This document shows positions 34,301-43,409 of a stretch of DNA of 48,413 nt, piece after piece (the first letter of the stretch is position 1; each line of letters begins with the position of its first letter). Origin of the DNA: Candidatus Gastranaerophilales bacterium (GTDB taxonomy: Bacteria; Cyanobacteriota; Vampirovibrionia; Gastranaerophilales; JANQFW01); assembly GCA_028277625.1 (NCBI GenBank), contig JANQFW010000016.1, positions 1 through 48,413 on the forward strand. The letters run 5' to 3'. The notes beneath the pieces are model-generated. The model searched no databases. It had not been told where the DNA came from and worked only from the letters and a program-made list of their open reading frames with translations. Made by a program: the position numbers and the translations under genes.

Positions 34301-35173
34301 AACTTTTACTTGCTTAGTAGCGGCATCTAAAATTATATTTATATTATCTCTATCTATTACAGTGTCTCTTTCCATTATCAGTTCGCCATCTGAGTCTAAT
34401 AATGCTTCAGAAAGGGATCTACCTATTAAACGAGATTCTAGTGTTACAATTTCTTTGTCACCTTCGGTAATTGCTGTCATCAATATACCATTTGTTGTTT
34501 CACAATCGTGTATTCTGATAATAACATCCTGTGCTACATCGACTAGTCTTCTGGTAAGATACCCTGAATCAGCTGTTTTTAATGCTGTATCAACAAGACC
34601 TTTTCTTGCTCCATAACTTGAAATAATATATTCAGTTACACTTAAACCTTCTTTAAAGTTTGCTTTGATCGGTAAGTCAATAATTTGACCTTGCGCGTCT
34701 GCCATCAAGCCACGCATACCAACCAACTGTCTTACCTGACTTATATTACCCCTAGCTCCAGAGAATGCCATCATATATACAGGATTCATTTTATCGAAAT
34801 TCTTAACAACTTCTTTTGTTAACTTTGCTGTTGTTTCACTCCAAGTATCAATAACCTTTGTATATCGTTCTACTTCAGTTATTTCACCTTTTAGATATCT
34901 ACTTTGAGCTCTTTCAATTTCATCTTCAGCTTTATTCAACATATCTTTTTTTACTTTTGGTATATCCAAGTCTGCAATTGATATAGTCGTTCCAGCTTTG
35001 GTTGCATATTTAAAGCCCAAGTTTTTTAAAGCATTAGCTAAAAAGGCTGTTTTTGCTGTTCCATATTCTAAGAATATCCCGGATAAAAGTTTGTTAAGAG
35101 CTTTTTTATCCATTATTTCATTTATATATTCTAATGATTTTTTATTATTTTTACCAGGTAATAAACTGCTCAT
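31304..35173 (-). CDS. rpoC2: RNA polymerase beta-prime subunit, C-terminal part (RpoC2)
   Basis: 1289 aa. Begins with the region following the active site of beta-prime: KMNPVYMMAFSGARGNISQV, bridge helix/trigger-loop segments, zinc cysteines C224, C297, C304, C307 (CACEYGICQKCYGW), and SIGEPGTQLTMRTFHTGG. Between about 350 and 1000 it carries a very long insert of repeated barrel-like beta segments (many SGxVxxxG and VxxGDxV units), as in the SI3 insertion of cyanobacterial RpoC2, here with an acidic run EEMDEEIEEDN. The C-terminus (PLNPHDIIRLSGVTAVQQYL) is conserved. Separate start codon, 56 bp after rpoC1. Confidence 0.96.
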   Translation of the reverse strand: MSSLLPGKNNKKSLEYINEIMDKKALNKLLSGIFLEYGTAKTAFLANALKNLGFKYATKAGTTISIADLDIPKVKKDMLNKAEDEIERAQSRYLKGEITEVERYTKVIDTWSETTAKLTKEVVKNFDKMNPVYMMAFSGARGNISQVRQLVGMRGLMADAQGQIIDLPIKANFKEGLSVTEYIISSYGARKGLVDTALKTADSGYLTRRLVDVAQDVIIRIHDCETTNGILMTAITEGDKEIVTLESRLIGRSLSEALLDSDGELIMERDTVIDRDNINIILDAATKQVKVRSPLTCACEYGICQKCYGWALTTSKIVDVGESIGIIAAQSIGEPGTQLTMRTFHTGGVFSGASNVQEIKADISGKVDNRVATRELRTRHGDNVQVSVKDGNIVIADADGKKHNYSVPQNATIKVNIGDAVSIGDVISEFDPGAIRGDASRLTEKATKDITADISGKVTFEGFAIDEKRDRQGNISRTANRSGIVWVLSGDVYNLPAGSSILVKDNQSVVCGDPLAETMTISENGGEVRYGLDLEIEEAEVSGNTIKKIVNGKEITIVIASINPDNAVLETTKKENIWRVEETGETYVVKSPEGTIVENGMIIAELLDEEYMVNSSGEIRYDGIEVDEHHVVTSSGNIIFIPEEIHQVSKDSTLKMIESGTFVTAGTEVVKDVIAHIDGIALIKEFNDIIHEVIIVPGELHKVDDLSTLKAEDGEIVEAGTEVANGIVAEKKSMVTILSSSHEEINKLEMDEEMDEEIEEDNVVPSVESVEILLRPVQEFEIKPKEVTIKFSSTEDELISIVPVTQLQYRDGSRIRQLDGASLTRTSLVLQMQGYVSHLKGLVEISNAEENKNLKIVVLENLIVRKETDDASRGKSSLQTELLVENGQIIEPGTSISKTQVLARSEAKVSLSQTGDVEARRLLLVPSDLEEVVELKTNPVVKVGDLVKVDQVLSESGETAKLSGQVSEVADTFLKVRRGRPYLISVGAQLQVDIESLVQRGDLLATLIFERQKTGDIVQGLPRVEELLEARKPKENSILAESDGVAEIEFDEDIERLFIVNDNGRQEIKVPVDANLIVSDKQDIIKGQPLTDGPLNPHDIIRLSGVTAVQQYLVDEVQRVYRSQGVEIADKHIEVIVRQMTKKVKIDESGDTKLLPGEMVEVYSVDLENKDVVDLGGVGASYSPVLLGITKASLNTESFISAASFQETTRVLTEAAVEGKKDQLRGLKENVIIGRLIPAGTGYYHLSHSDEAAEKEKQQRASRSNARKPSAILEEIEGMFGSPDFGMDQ

Positions 35174-35229
35174 TTTTTAATTTACCTCTTTTTTACATTT
35201 TTAATTAAAACTTTATGATGTTAAACTGC

Positions 35230-36948
35230 TTAAGCACCAGTCATAGATGTTTGAACAGCCTTGTTAAATATTATTCTGCCAGGTGTTGTTACAACCCTAT
35301 CACCGTCGTCTTTTCTTACGGTTATTTTTGAATGAAGGTTTATAACACCAGCCTCAAAAGCTGTTATTACATCATTAAAGTCTACAAAATATCCTTCAAT
35401 GTCTTTATCAGCATTTGGATTGATAGTAAGGTAATAAATTCCAAGTACCATATCTTGAGATGGAGTTATAACCGGCTTACCTGTTGCAGGTAATAGAATA
35501 TTATTATTAGCCAGCATAAGCATTCTTGCTTCAGTTTGCGCCTCTATCGATAATGGAACATGAACAGCCATTTGGTCACCATCAAAGTCAGCATTAAATG
35601 CTGTACATACTAAAGGATGTAATTGTATAGCACGACCTTCTACCAGTACCGGCTCAAAAGACTGAATACCTAGTCTATGTAAGGTTGGTGCACGATTTAA
35701 TAATACCGGATGACCATCAATCACTTCTTCTAGTACGTCCCATACAATATTTTCACCGCGTTCTATTTTCTTTTTAGCGGATTTTATATTTTGAACAAAG
35801 CCTCTTTCAATTAGTTTATTTACAACAAAAGGCTTGAATAATTCAATTGCCATTTCTTTTGGCAAGCCACATTGATGAAGTTTTAACTGAGGACCAACTA
35901 CAATAACGCTTCGTCCTGAGTAATCAACCCTTTTACCAAGAAGGTTTTGTCTAAAACGACCTTGTTTACCTTCAATGATGTTGCTTAAAGATTTTAATGG
36001 GCGATTGTTAGGACCGATTACAGTTCTACCTCTTCTTCCATTGTCTATTAAAGCATCTACTGCTTCTTGAAGCATTCTTTTTTCGTTTCTTACGATTATT
36101 TCAGGAGCACCCATTTCTAATAAGCGTAATAGACGATTGTTTCTGTTAATTACTCTTCTATATAAATCGTTTAAGTCACTTGTAGCAAATCTACCACCAT
36201 CTAGCTGAACCATAGGTCTTAAATCAGGAGGTGTTACAGGTAATACATCCATAATCATCCAAGTTGGATCAGTATTACTTGCAGCTAAAGATTCTACTAA
36301 ACGCAGCCTTTTGATAAGTTTTGCTTTCTTCTGCACAGAATTACCGCTAGAAGCTAAAGTATTTCTAATATGTTCAATTAAATCATTTAGCTTAATTTCT
36401 GATAAAAGCTCTTTTACAGCCTCTGCACCAATTCCCACTTTTAGGCTTGTTTCGCCTGGGTGTTCCATTAAATAATTATCATAATCTTCTTCAGATAATA
36501 ATTGAGTTTTCTTAAAATCAGATTCACCAGGATCAACAACTATATAACTATTAAAATAAATTACTTGTTCAAGATCTCTTAAAGACATATCTAAAAGTAA
36601 ACCAAGATAGCTTGGTATACCTTTTAAGAACCATATATGACTTACTGGAGCAGCTAACTTAATATGCCCCATTCTATGACGTCTTACTTTGCTATCAGTA
36701 ACTTCAACACCACAGCGTTCACAAATAATGCCTTTATGTCTTACTCTTTTATATTTACCGCAATAACATTCCCAATCTTTTGACGGACCAAAGATTTTTT
36801 CACAAAATAATCCATCTCTTTCTGGTTTTAAAGTACGATAATTTATAGTTTCCGGCTTGGTAACTTCACCAAAGGACCACTTCATTACGCGCTCTGGTGA
36901 TGCAATACCAATCCTTATATAATCAAAATAATCAATACAAGTAGACAA
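35230..36948 (-). CDS. rpoC1: RNA polymerase beta-prime subunit, N-terminal part (RpoC1/gamma)
   Basis: 572 aa. Contains the zinc-binding cysteines C61, C63, C76, C79, the clamp and rudder regions, [21 protein letters not shown], and the catalytic magnesium loop [10 protein letters not shown] (D454, D456, D458), all intact. It ends soon after the active site where a bacterial RpoC would go on, and the rest is encoded by rpoC2. This split is characteristic of cyanobacteria (gamma subunit) and their non-photosynthetic sister classes. It has its own ATG and stop, so it is not a frameshift. It lies 69 bp after rpoB. Confidence 0.97.
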   Translation of the reverse strand: MSTCIDYFDYIRIGIASPERVMKWSFGEVTKPETINYRTLKPERDGLFCEKIFGPSKDWECYCGKYKRVRHKGIICERCGVEVTDSKVRRHRMGHIKLAAPVSHIWFLKGIPSYLGLLLDMSLRDLEQVIYFNSYIVVDPGESDFKKTQLLSEEDYDNYLMEHPGETSLKVGIGAEAVKELLSEIKLNDLIEHIRNTLASSGNSVQKKAKLIKRLRLVESLAASNTDPTWMIMDVLPVTPPDLRPMVQLDGGRFATSDLNDLYRRVINRNNRLLRLLEMGAPEIIVRNEKRMLQEAVDALIDNGRRGRTVIGPNNRPLKSLSNIIEGKQGRFRQNLLGKRVDYSGRSVIVVGPQLKLHQCGLPKEMAIELFKPFVVNKLIERGFVQNIKSAKKKIERGENIVWDVLEEVIDGHPVLLNRAPTLHRLGIQSFEPVLVEGRAIQLHPLVCTAFNADFDGDQMAVHVPLSIEAQTEARMLMLANNNILLPATGKPVITPSQDMVLGIYYLTINPNADKDIEGYFVDFNDVITAFEAGVINLHSKITVRKDDGDRVVTTPGRIIFNKAVQTSMTGA

Positions 36949-37017
36949 TTTCCTTCTCCCTTGTTCATTTTTTAGGAATACAAATATAAAGCCAATTAGT
37001 TAGTCAGATTTTCTTAG

Positions 37018-40000
37018 TTATTCACTAAAAGCACCTGGGGACTGGAAAAAATTAATATTTAATAATTCTGAATCCAGGTCACTAATTGTTCGCTTAGGTG
37101 CTGACTTTCTTATTTCATCAGTATCACTCATTAAGTCAACCTCAGCACCACCTCTTTTAGCAACGGTGATATCAAGTCCGATACTTTGTAATTCTCTCAC
37201 AAGTACCTTAAAGGATTCTGGGATGCCAGGCCTCTGTAGATTCTCACCTTTCACAATGGATTCGTAGGCACGACTTCTTCCGTTTACATCATCAGATTTT
37301 ATGGTCAGCATTTCTTGAAGTGTATAAGCTGCGCCATAAGCTTCTAGTGCCCATACTTCCATCTCTCCAAAACGCTGTCCACCAAACTGAGCTTTACCTC
37401 CTAATGGTTGCTGAGTAACTAAACTGTAAGGTCCAGTACTTCTTGCGTGAATTTTATCATCTACAAGGTGAACTAACTTCATTAGGTACATCATACCTAC
37501 TGATACAGGCTGATCAAACGGATCACCTGTTCTACCATCATAAAGGGTTACCTTACCAGATTCTTTTACCCAGTCTAAACCAGTTTGTTCAATACCTGTT
37601 CTTATTTCATCTGTGGTTGCAACCATAGAGGCTTCATCCCCAAACATTTCATCAAATGGAGGAACCTCATAATAATGACCTGTCAAATATGCTGCCATAC
37701 CTAATAGTGTTTCATAGGTCTGGCCTACGTTCATACGACTTGGTACGCCTAGTGGATTTAATACAATATCAACCGGTGTGCCATCAGGTAAGAAAGGCAT
37801 ATCTTCTTTAGGTAATATTTTAGAAACAATACCTTTGTTTCCGTGTCTACCTGCAATTTTATCGCCAACACTAATTTTACGTTTTTGAGCTATATATACA
37901 CGTATTACAGTATTTGCACCAGGTGGAAGCTCATCACCTTTTTCTCTGTCAAATACTTTTACATCAACAACCCTACCACCTTCTCCATGAGGAACTCTCA
38001 AGCTGTTGTCTCTTACATCTCTAGCTTTCTCCGCAAAGATTGCCCTTAAAAGCTTTTCTTCAGGAGGGTGTTCAGATTCACCTTTAGGTGTTACTTTTCC
38101 CACTAGAATATCATCTGCATAAACTCTAGCACCAATTCTTACGATACCTCTTTCATCAAGGTGTCTTAAGCTGTCTTCACTAACATTAGGAACTTCTCTT
38201 GTTATTTCTTCGGGTCCCAATTTAGTTGTTCTAGCATCTATTTCTAGTTTTTCTATATGCACACTAGTAAATACATCATCATGTACTAGTCTGTTACTAA
38301 TTAAGATAGCATCCTCAAAGTTATAGCCTTCCCAAGGCATGAATGCTGCCATTATATTTCTTCCTAAAGCCAGTTCACCAAATTCAGTAGCTGCTCCATC
38401 AGCTATAGGATCACCTTTTCTTATTTGCTGACCTGCTTTAACAATAGGTTTTTGGTTTAAACAAGTATCCTGGTTACTTCTGATGTATTTCATTAATGAA
38501 TATTTATGTACACGTCCAGTATTGTCCATGAGCTGAATCTCATCACCGGTAACACGTTCCACATGTCCATCAACACCAGAAAGTACAACCATTCCAGAGT
38601 CTCTAGCTGCTCTTTTTTCAAGCCCGGTACCTACAACAGGTCGTTGAGCTCTTAATAAAGGAACTGCTTGACGTTGCATGTTTGAACCCATCAAGGCTCT
38701 GTTCGCATCATCATGCTCGAGAAACGGAATCAATGCCGTGCCAACTGAAATAATCTGAATTGGTGACAAACCCATATAATCAACCTTGTTGGCATCACCC
38801 ATTGTAAATTCACTTCTGTAACGTACAGGAACCTGCTCTTTTTCAATCTTTTTTGTTGTCTGGTTAATCATTACATCACCAGGCGCAACTCTGAAGTTAT
38901 CTTCTTCGTCTGCACTCAAGTGGTGTATCTCATTAGTTTGGTACCCATCCTTTACAACATAATATGGAGTTTCTATAAATCCATAATCATTAACACGTGC
39001 AAAGGTACTTAAGCTACCAATCAAGCCGGCGTTAGGACCTTCAGGTGTTTCGACAGGACAAATTCTTCCATAGTGACTGGGGTGAATATCCCTGACTGCA
39101 AACCCAGCTCTTTCTCTAGCTAAACCACCTGGCCCTAAGGCTGATAGTCTTCTCTTATGAGTTAATTCTGCTAAAGGATTTGTTTGATCCATAAACTGTG
39201 ATAACTGAGAAGAACCAAAGAATTCTTTTATTGCAGCAACTAAAGGCTTTGTATTTAACAAGTTGATTGGCGTTAATGTTTCTGCATCTTGCAGAGTCAT
39301 TCTTTCTTTTACTATTCTTTCCAGTCTTGTTAAACCAATTCTGAACTGATTCTGCAACAATTCTCCCACAGATCTTATACGACGATTTCCTAAATGGTCA
39401 ATATCATCGATATTTCCTTCATCATGAAGTAAATTAACCAGGTACTCTATACCTGCAACTATATCTTGGACAGTTAAAGTTCTTTGTGTTTCTGGCAAAT
39501 TTAAGCCTAGTTTTTTATTTAGTTTATATCTTCCAACTCTTCCTAAGTCATATCTCTTTTCATCAAAGAATCTACTTTCGATAATCGATTTACCGCCACT
39601 GGCACTAGCGGGATCACCAGGCCTAAGTTTTTTATAAACTTCAATTAAAGCCTCATCAGAATCCTTAGATGTATCTTTATCTAAAGTTTTCTTTAAAAAG
39701 TCTCCATGTCTAAACACAGAGTTAAATTCAGTTGCATTGATTCCAAGAGCCTTTAACAAAGTAGTAGCTAAGATTTTTCTATTTTTGTCAATTTTTACAT
39801 AGACAATGTCATTAACATCAGTTTCTACCTTCAACCAAGCTCCTCTATTTGGGATTAAAGTTGCATTATATATACGCTTTCCTGTAGGAGCTAAATCTCT
39901 TTTAAAGTATATACCAGGTGATCTTACAATCTGACTTACTATAACACGTTCAGCACCATTAATAATAAAAGTTCCACGCTCGGTCATCATTGGTATATCA

Positions 40001-40332
40001 CCAACGTAAACTTCTTGTTCTTTTATTTCACCAGTATCACGATTTACTAAACGCATCATTATACGTAATTGCTTAGTATAACTAGCATCGTTTAATCTTG
40101 CTTCTTCTACGCTGTACTTTGGATTATCAAAGGTATAGTTGGGTAAAAAATGTAGTTCTAAACGTCCTGTATAATCTTTTATGGGGGAAAAAGAAAGTAA
40201 TTCTTCTTTTAAACCCTCTTTTAAAAACCATTCAAATGATTTCTTTTGTATCTCTGTTAAGTCAGGCAACTCTGTCATATCCGGAGCTACCATTCCCTTT
40301 GGCGTTACTCTTTCAACATATTTATTAGCCAT
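37018..40332 (-). CDS. rpoB: RNA polymerase beta subunit
   Basis: 1104 aa, the shorter cyanobacterial-type length (E. coli has 1342 because of lineage inserts). Seen: the rifampicin-pocket region [20 protein letters not shown] followed by [13 protein letters not shown] (residues 372-403), with the usual Asp, His and Ser positions unchanged, so no known resistance substitution there; [42 protein letters not shown]; and the C-terminal [23 protein letters not shown]. The ATG at 40332 has GAGG upstream. A hairpin resembling an attenuator precedes it, so polymerase subunits can be set separately from L10/L12. Confidence 0.98.
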   Translation of the reverse strand: MANKYVERVTPKGMVAPDMTELPDLTEIQKKSFEWFLKEGLKEELLSFSPIKDYTGRLELHFLPNYTFDNPKYSVEEARLNDASYTKQLRIMMRLVNRDTGEIKEQEVYVGDIPMMTERGTFIINGAERVIVSQIVRSPGIYFKRDLAPTGKRIYNATLIPNRGAWLKVETDVNDIVYVKIDKNRKILATTLLKALGINATEFNSVFRHGDFLKKTLDKDTSKDSDEALIEVYKKLRPGDPASASGGKSIIESRFFDEKRYDLGRVGRYKLNKKLGLNLPETQRTLTVQDIVAGIEYLVNLLHDEGNIDDIDHLGNRRIRSVGELLQNQFRIGLTRLERIVKERMTLQDAETLTPINLLNTKPLVAAIKEFFGSSQLSQFMDQTNPLAELTHKRRLSALGPGGLARERAGFAVRDIHPSHYGRICPVETPEGPNAGLIGSLSTFARVNDYGFIETPYYVVKDGYQTNEIHHLSADEEDNFRVAPGDVMINQTTKKIEKEQVPVRYRSEFTMGDANKVDYMGLSPIQIISVGTALIPFLEHDDANRALMGSNMQRQAVPLLRAQRPVVGTGLEKRAARDSGMVVLSGVDGHVERVTGDEIQLMDNTGRVHKYSLMKYIRSNQDTCLNQKPIVKAGQQIRKGDPIADGAATEFGELALGRNIMAAFMPWEGYNFEDAILISNRLVHDDVFTSVHIEKLEIDARTTKLGPEEITREVPNVSEDSLRHLDERGIVRIGARVYADDILVGKVTPKGESEHPPEEKLLRAIFAEKARDVRDNSLRVPHGEGGRVVDVKVFDREKGDELPPGANTVIRVYIAQKRKISVGDKIAGRHGNKGIVSKILPKEDMPFLPDGTPVDIVLNPLGVPSRMNVGQTYETLLGMAAYLTGHYYEVPPFDEMFGDEASMVATTDEIRTGIEQTGLDWVKESGKVTLYDGRTGDPFDQPVSVGMMYLMKLVHLVDDKIHARSTGPYSLVTQQPLGGKAQFGGQRFGEMEVWALEAYGAAYTLQEMLTIKSDDVNGRSRAYESIVKGENLQRPGIPESFKVLVRELQSIGLDITVAKRGGAEVDLMSDTDEIRKSAPKRTISDLDSELLNINFFQSPGAFSE

Positions 40333-40380
40333 TACAAACCTCGCCTAATATGTAGTTTACTAATTTTAACTAAAATTAGA

Positions 40381-40411
40381 ATATTACTGCATTACTCTTT
40401 ATTAGTAATAT
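40381..40411. repeat. Inverted repeat upstream of rpoB
   Basis: ATATTACT (40381-40388) and AGTAATAT (40404-40411) are perfect reverse complements, 15 nt apart, 50-80 bp before the rpoB start and just downstream of the attenuator-like hairpin in the direction of transcription. Possible further mRNA stem or operator. Confidence 0.4.
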
Positions 40412-40419
40412 AGTATAGT

Positions 40420-40468
40420 AAAAAACATTCAAGTCAAGGCCGTGGGTTATCCCCCCTGACCTTAACTT
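40420..40468 (-). terminator. Attenuator-like hairpin between rplL and rpoB
   Basis: On the minus strand, AAGTTAAGG and CCTTGACTT (plus 40460-40468 and 40431-40439) pair over 9 positions with one G-U; an inner GGG/CCC stem adds to it. A TTTTTT (plus 40420-40425) follows 5 nt later. A GC-rich island in very AT-rich surroundings. In E. coli the rplL-rpoB gap also holds a partial terminator and a processing site. Confidence 0.6.
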
Positions 40469-40569
40469 AATGTTTCATATTCAATTTTCGTGTTGGATAT
40501 TTATAGTTGTTATCCTTCGACCAATATAATCACCTATAATAAATATCAATTAACAGTATAAAATATATA

Positions 40570-40947
40570 CTATTTTATTTCTACTGTAGCACCCAACTCT
40601 TCTAACTTCTTCTTAATTTCTTCTGCTTCTTCTTTTTTAAGGCCTTCTTTAACCGGCTTTGGTGCATTATCTACTAATTCTTTAGCTTCTTTTAGTCCAA
40701 GACCAGTAATAGCTCTAACTTCTTTTAATACATTAATTTTGTTTGAGCCAACACCTGCTAATACAACACTAACTTCTGTTTCTTCAGTAGCTTCAGCAGC
40801 AGCAGGCATTGCAGCTACAGCAGCTACAGCAGCTACAGGAGCAGCAGCAGATACACCAAACTTATCTTCCATTTTTTTAACTAAATCAGCAGCTTCTATT
40901 AAAGTTAAAGCTTCTATCTTTTCTAAAATTTCATCTACAGCACTCAT
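40570..40947 (-). CDS. rplL: 50S ribosomal protein L7/L12
   Basis: 125 aa. N-terminal dimerisation helices ([30 protein letters not shown]), an Ala/Pro-rich flexible hinge of about 22 residues, and the C-terminal factor-binding domain ([45 protein letters not shown] - quoted here in parts: the [16 protein letters not shown] helix and the NAPKPVKEG loop). It recruits translation GTPases to the ribosome stalk, bound through L10. Follows rplJ by 129 bp. Confidence 0.97.
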   Translation of the reverse strand: MSAVDEILEKIEALTLIEAADLVKKMEDKFGVSAAAPVAAVAAVAAMPAAAEATEETEVSVVLAGVGSNKINVLKEVRAITGLGLKEAKELVDNAPKPVKEGLKKEEAEEIKKKLEELGATVEIK

Positions 40948-41076
40948 TATCTTTTTCTCCTTTTATATATAATATTAATTACTTTTGTACAAAATATTTT
41001 TCACTTTTGAATTTTAATTATTTCTGCCTGCTTTATCAGCTTAATTGGCAGTTTTACTAGGTATTCCAGCTAAATA

Positions 41077-41607
41077 CTAGGATGCAGCTTTTTCTTTTTG
41101 CTCTCTTATTGCATCCATAGCAGTAACTAGTCCTCTTAGTACTCCATTTGTAGCATTTGCAATGCCAGAAGCAGGAGCATTTATGCAGCCAAGCATTTTT
41201 GCATATATTTCTTCTTTGCTTGGTAGCTCTGCAAGCTTTTTAACTTCATCTTGATTTAATGCATTGCCATCAAGTACAGCACCAAGAATTTCTGTCTTTT
41301 TTGACTCTTTTGCAAATTTAGTCAAAATCTTTGCAGGTGCTACTTGATCTTCAAATCCTAACGCTAAAGCGACAGGACCTTTTAGCATATCGCCCAGAGG
41401 TTCAAACTCGGTTCCTTTTATTGCGATTTTTGCAAGAGTATTTTTGATTACAGTTAAATCAGAACCTTCTTTTTGAAGTCTTCTTCTTAGCTCTGTTATT
41501 TCTTCAACAGATAAGCCTCTGTAATCAGTTGCGATTACTAATTTTGCTTTTGCAATACTTTCTTTAATTTTTTCTATTTTTTCGTTTTTAAAGGCTTTAG
41601 TTGCCAT
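41077..41607 (-). CDS. rplJ: 50S ribosomal protein L10
   Basis: 176 aa from the ATG at 41607, which has GGAGGT 11 nt upstream; an in-frame GTG at 41616 is too close to that site. Sequence: MATKAFKNEKIEKIKESI, the RNA-binding VIATDYRGLSVEEITELRRRL and VIKNTLAKIA, then the C-terminal helix that carries L7/L12. Forms the ribosomal stalk base and represses its own mRNA. Unusual context: rplK and rplA, commonly just upstream, are absent, and the gene starts a transcript after a 445-bp region, divergent from an RHH-PilZ pair. Confidence 0.95.
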   Translation of the reverse strand: MATKAFKNEKIEKIKESIAKAKLVIATDYRGLSVEEITELRRRLQKEGSDLTVIKNTLAKIAIKGTEFEPLGDMLKGPVALALGFEDQVAPAKILTKFAKESKKTEILGAVLDGNALNQDEVKKLAELPSKEEIYAKMLGCINAPASGIANATNGVLRGLVTAMDAIREQKEKAAS

Positions 41608-41735
41608 TAGCTTCACTAACCTCCCTTCATTCGGGTATTAAAAAATCTGCATACAGCTGCAGATAATCAAACATTCAAATATATGTTAAACTAACATTTT
41701 TGATGTTTAACCTCGGTTGGCAAGCGTAAGCTTTT
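41608..41735 (-). promoter_or_regulatory. L10 leader (rplJ autoregulatory region) with attenuator hairpin
   Basis: The rplJ 5' region has the look of the bacterial L10 leader: GCCAACCGAGGTTAAACATC (minus strand, plus 41702-41722) as the protein-binding part, then ATCTGCA/TGCAGAT (plus 41645-41651 and 41658-41664), a perfect 7-bp stem followed by TTTTTT (plus 41640-41645). Known L10 leaders bind the L10-L12 complex to turn expression down; here the T-run suggests transcription attenuation, as in Bacillus. Confidence 0.6.
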
Positions 41736-42001
41736 TAAATTTTTGTACTGATCAACAATAAAATTTCAGATTTCTATATCAAATAAATTGAAAAGTATTT
41801 TTGAGGTAAGTACAATACCAACTTTCTGCAGTTAACATGAAAGAATTTAACAAAAACATAAAAATAAATCAAATATAAAATTAATAAAAAATTATAATTT
41901 AAATAAATGTTTAGCAATAACGATATAATATATTATTATGAATTAAACAAAAAAGGCCTTTCACAAAAATTAATATTTATTATAAGCAAATAATAAAAAG
42001 A
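41736..42001. other. AT-rich divergent spacer upstream of the rplJ leader
   Basis: About 265 bp between the rplJ leader and the promoter of the RHH gene. It must contain the rplJ promoter, but I cannot pick a clear -35/-10 pair. The only motif of note is the palindrome AAAGGCCTTT (41952-41961). No open frame with a ribosome site and no RNA gene seen. Confidence 0.4.
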
Positions 42002-42031
42002 TTTACAGAATATAAAAATTAATGATATAAT
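42002..42031 (+). promoter_or_regulatory. Promoter of the RHH-PilZ operon
   Basis: TTTACA (42002-42007) and TATAAT (42026-42031) with 18-nt spacing. It would start transcription near 42038, leaving a leader of about 24 nt that includes the consensus ribosome site AGGAGGT (42051-42057). Confidence 0.65.
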
Positions 42032-42061
42032 ATATAACTGAAAGACAAACAGGAGGTAGCT

Positions 42062-42250
42062 ATGGCAAAAGTATTGATTTCAATGCCGGATGAATTCTTA
42101 AACAAAATTGACGAATACGCGCATTTCGAACAAAGAAGCAGAAGTGAACTCATAAGAGAAGCCTTAAGAACTTATATATTCAAAAATAAAAAAATAAACA
42201 AAGAACAAGAAAACAAAAGAGCCCAAATTCTTGAAGATTTATTAGAGTAA
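42062..42250 (+). CDS. Ribbon-helix-helix (CopG/MetJ-like) DNA-binding protein, 62 aa
   Basis: The N-terminal strand AKVLISMPDEFLNKIDEYA and the helices RSRSELIREALRTYIF make a standard RHH domain, which dimerises and reads DNA with the beta-ribbon. The rest is a charged helix (KEQENKRAQILEDLL). Perfect ribosome site AGGAGGT. Such proteins are often antitoxins, but the gene that follows, 39 bp on, is a PilZ protein and not a toxin, so an ordinary regulator of this operon is more likely. Target unknown. Confidence 0.88.
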   Translation: MAKVLISMPDEFLNKIDEYAHFEQRSRSELIREALRTYIFKNKKINKEQENKRAQILEDLLE

Positions 42251-42289
42251 CTAAAGGTTAATAATAAATATAAGAAAAATAGGAAAGTT

Positions 42290-42940
42290 ATGGCTGATAT
42301 TTACGATTATTTAACACTTAATAAAAATATAGAGCTGAAATATACGAATGATGAAGGCAACTATATCTCATTAAGAAGCAAAATATTAATACTAGACAAA
42401 GATCAAATACTAGTTGAACCACCTGAGCAAGGCGGAAAACATTATAATTTAAAGGATGGCTTAAACCTGGATATTGCAATATACTCTGGTGAAGGGATGT
42501 ATATAGGAGGTAGCAGCATCATATCGAAAGAACTTGGTGAAATTTCTGGATTATGGATAAACTATCCACTTAACAGCAGGTACGTTCAAAGACGCGAATA
42601 CCTTCGTATAGCCACAAATATAAAATTTGAGCTAACTATATATTTAGATAAAGAAAAGCATCAAAAAGAAATATTAAGATTAGAAGCAAACGATATTAGC
42701 GGAAGAGGTCTAAGTTTTTCCTCAGATGATTTTTTAAGTGACTATTATGATATAGAATGTTCATTCTATATTCCTGATGATGACAAGGACACTATAATTA
42801 CATCCAGATGTGAGCATATTTATAGCAAAAAAATAAAGGAAAAAAGCTACATGAATGCTCTTGCATTTATTGATATGGAGAAAAAAAACGTAGATAGAGT
42901 CGTCAAGTTTTGCTTTAAAAAACATTTAGAGCAGAGATAA
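42290..42940 (+). CDS. PilZ-domain c-di-GMP-binding protein (YcgR-like)
   Basis: 216 aa. Residues 1-95 look like the N-terminal beta-barrel found before PilZ in YcgR-type proteins. The PilZ domain (about 98-212) has both ligand motifs intact: R102-x-x-x-R106 (QRREYLRI) and D135-x-S137-x-x-G140 (NDISGRGLSF). It should bind cyclic di-GMP and pass the signal to a motility, pilus or export machine; the Tad operon in this window is one candidate partner, but there is no direct link. Co-transcribed with the RHH gene, convergent with rplR. Confidence 0.88.
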   Translation: MADIYDYLTLNKNIELKYTNDEGNYISLRSKILILDKDQILVEPPEQGGKHYNLKDGLNLDIAIYSGEGMYIGGSSIISKELGEISGLWINYPLNSRYVQRREYLRIATNIKFELTIYLDKEKHQKEILRLEANDISGRGLSFSSDDFLSDYYDIECSFYIPDDDKDTIITSRCEHIYSKKIKEKSYMNALAFIDMEKKNVDRVVKFCFKKHLEQR

Positions 42941-42967
42941 CGGATTTACAGATATTTTTGATACAAT

Positions 42968-43002
42968 AAATGGCTGTCCCTAAAGATTTAAGACAGCCAT
43001 TT
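42968..43002. terminator. Bidirectional terminator between the PilZ gene and rplR
   Basis: AAATGGCTGTC (42968-42978) and GACAGCCATTT (42992-43002) form an 11-bp perfect stem with 13-nt loop, A-rich before and TTTATATTT after. It marks the end of the S10-spc ribosomal operon at rplR. Confidence 0.85.
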
Positions 43003-43025
43003 TATATTTGTTAATTCGCATTATT

Positions 43026-43394
43026 TTAAAATACCAATCCGCCTTCTCGTGCAGCGTCTGCTACAGCAGCAATTCTACCATGGTAAATAAATCCGCCTCT
43101 ATCGAACACAATTTCTTCAATTCCAGCATTCTTTGATCTTTCTGCGATTAATCTACCTACATCTTTAGCTGCTTCGATATTACCACAATTTTGATATTTG
43201 GATTTAAAATCTGTTTCAAGTGTACCTGCTGATGCTAAGGTTACACCTTTAGTGTCGTCAATGACCTGCGCATAAATATGCTTATTGCTTTTATGTACAG
43301 CTAGTCTAGGTCTTTCAGTTGTCCCTGAAATTTTTACTCTTACGCGTCTGTGCTTTTTAGCAACAGCGTCTTTTTTATTCTTTTTCTTAATCAT
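43026..43394 (-). CDS. rplR: 50S ribosomal protein L18
   Basis: 122 aa; binds 5S rRNA. Basic N-terminus ([18 protein letters not shown]), then [28 protein letters not shown] and the closing [23 protein letters not shown], all typical. It starts 15 nt after rplF and is the last gene of the ribosomal cluster here: rpsE, rpmD, rplO and secY, which usually follow, are not present, and a terminator stands in their place. Confidence 0.97.
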   Translation of the reverse strand: MIKKKNKKDAVAKKHRRVRVKISGTTERPRLAVHKSNKHIYAQVIDDTKGVTLASAGTLETDFKSKYQNCGNIEAAKDVGRLIAERSKNAGIEEIVFDRGGFIYHGRIAAVADAAREGGLVF

Positions 43395-43409
43395 GTTAAT
43401 TCACCTAAG

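Noticed and set aside
35174-35229. Split rpoC as a frameshift or assembly error
   Set aside because: rpoC1 and rpoC2 each have complete ends, separate start codons and 56 bp of non-coding DNA between them, and the split point matches the cyanobacterial one.
37018-40332. Rifampicin-resistance substitutions in RpoB
   Set aside because: The pocket region (residues 372-403) has the usual Asp, His and Ser residues; no known resistance change is visible.
42062-42250. Toxin-antitoxin pair (RHH antitoxin plus neighbour)
   Set aside because: The partner gene is a PilZ protein with intact c-di-GMP motifs, not a RelE/ParE/MazF-type toxin.
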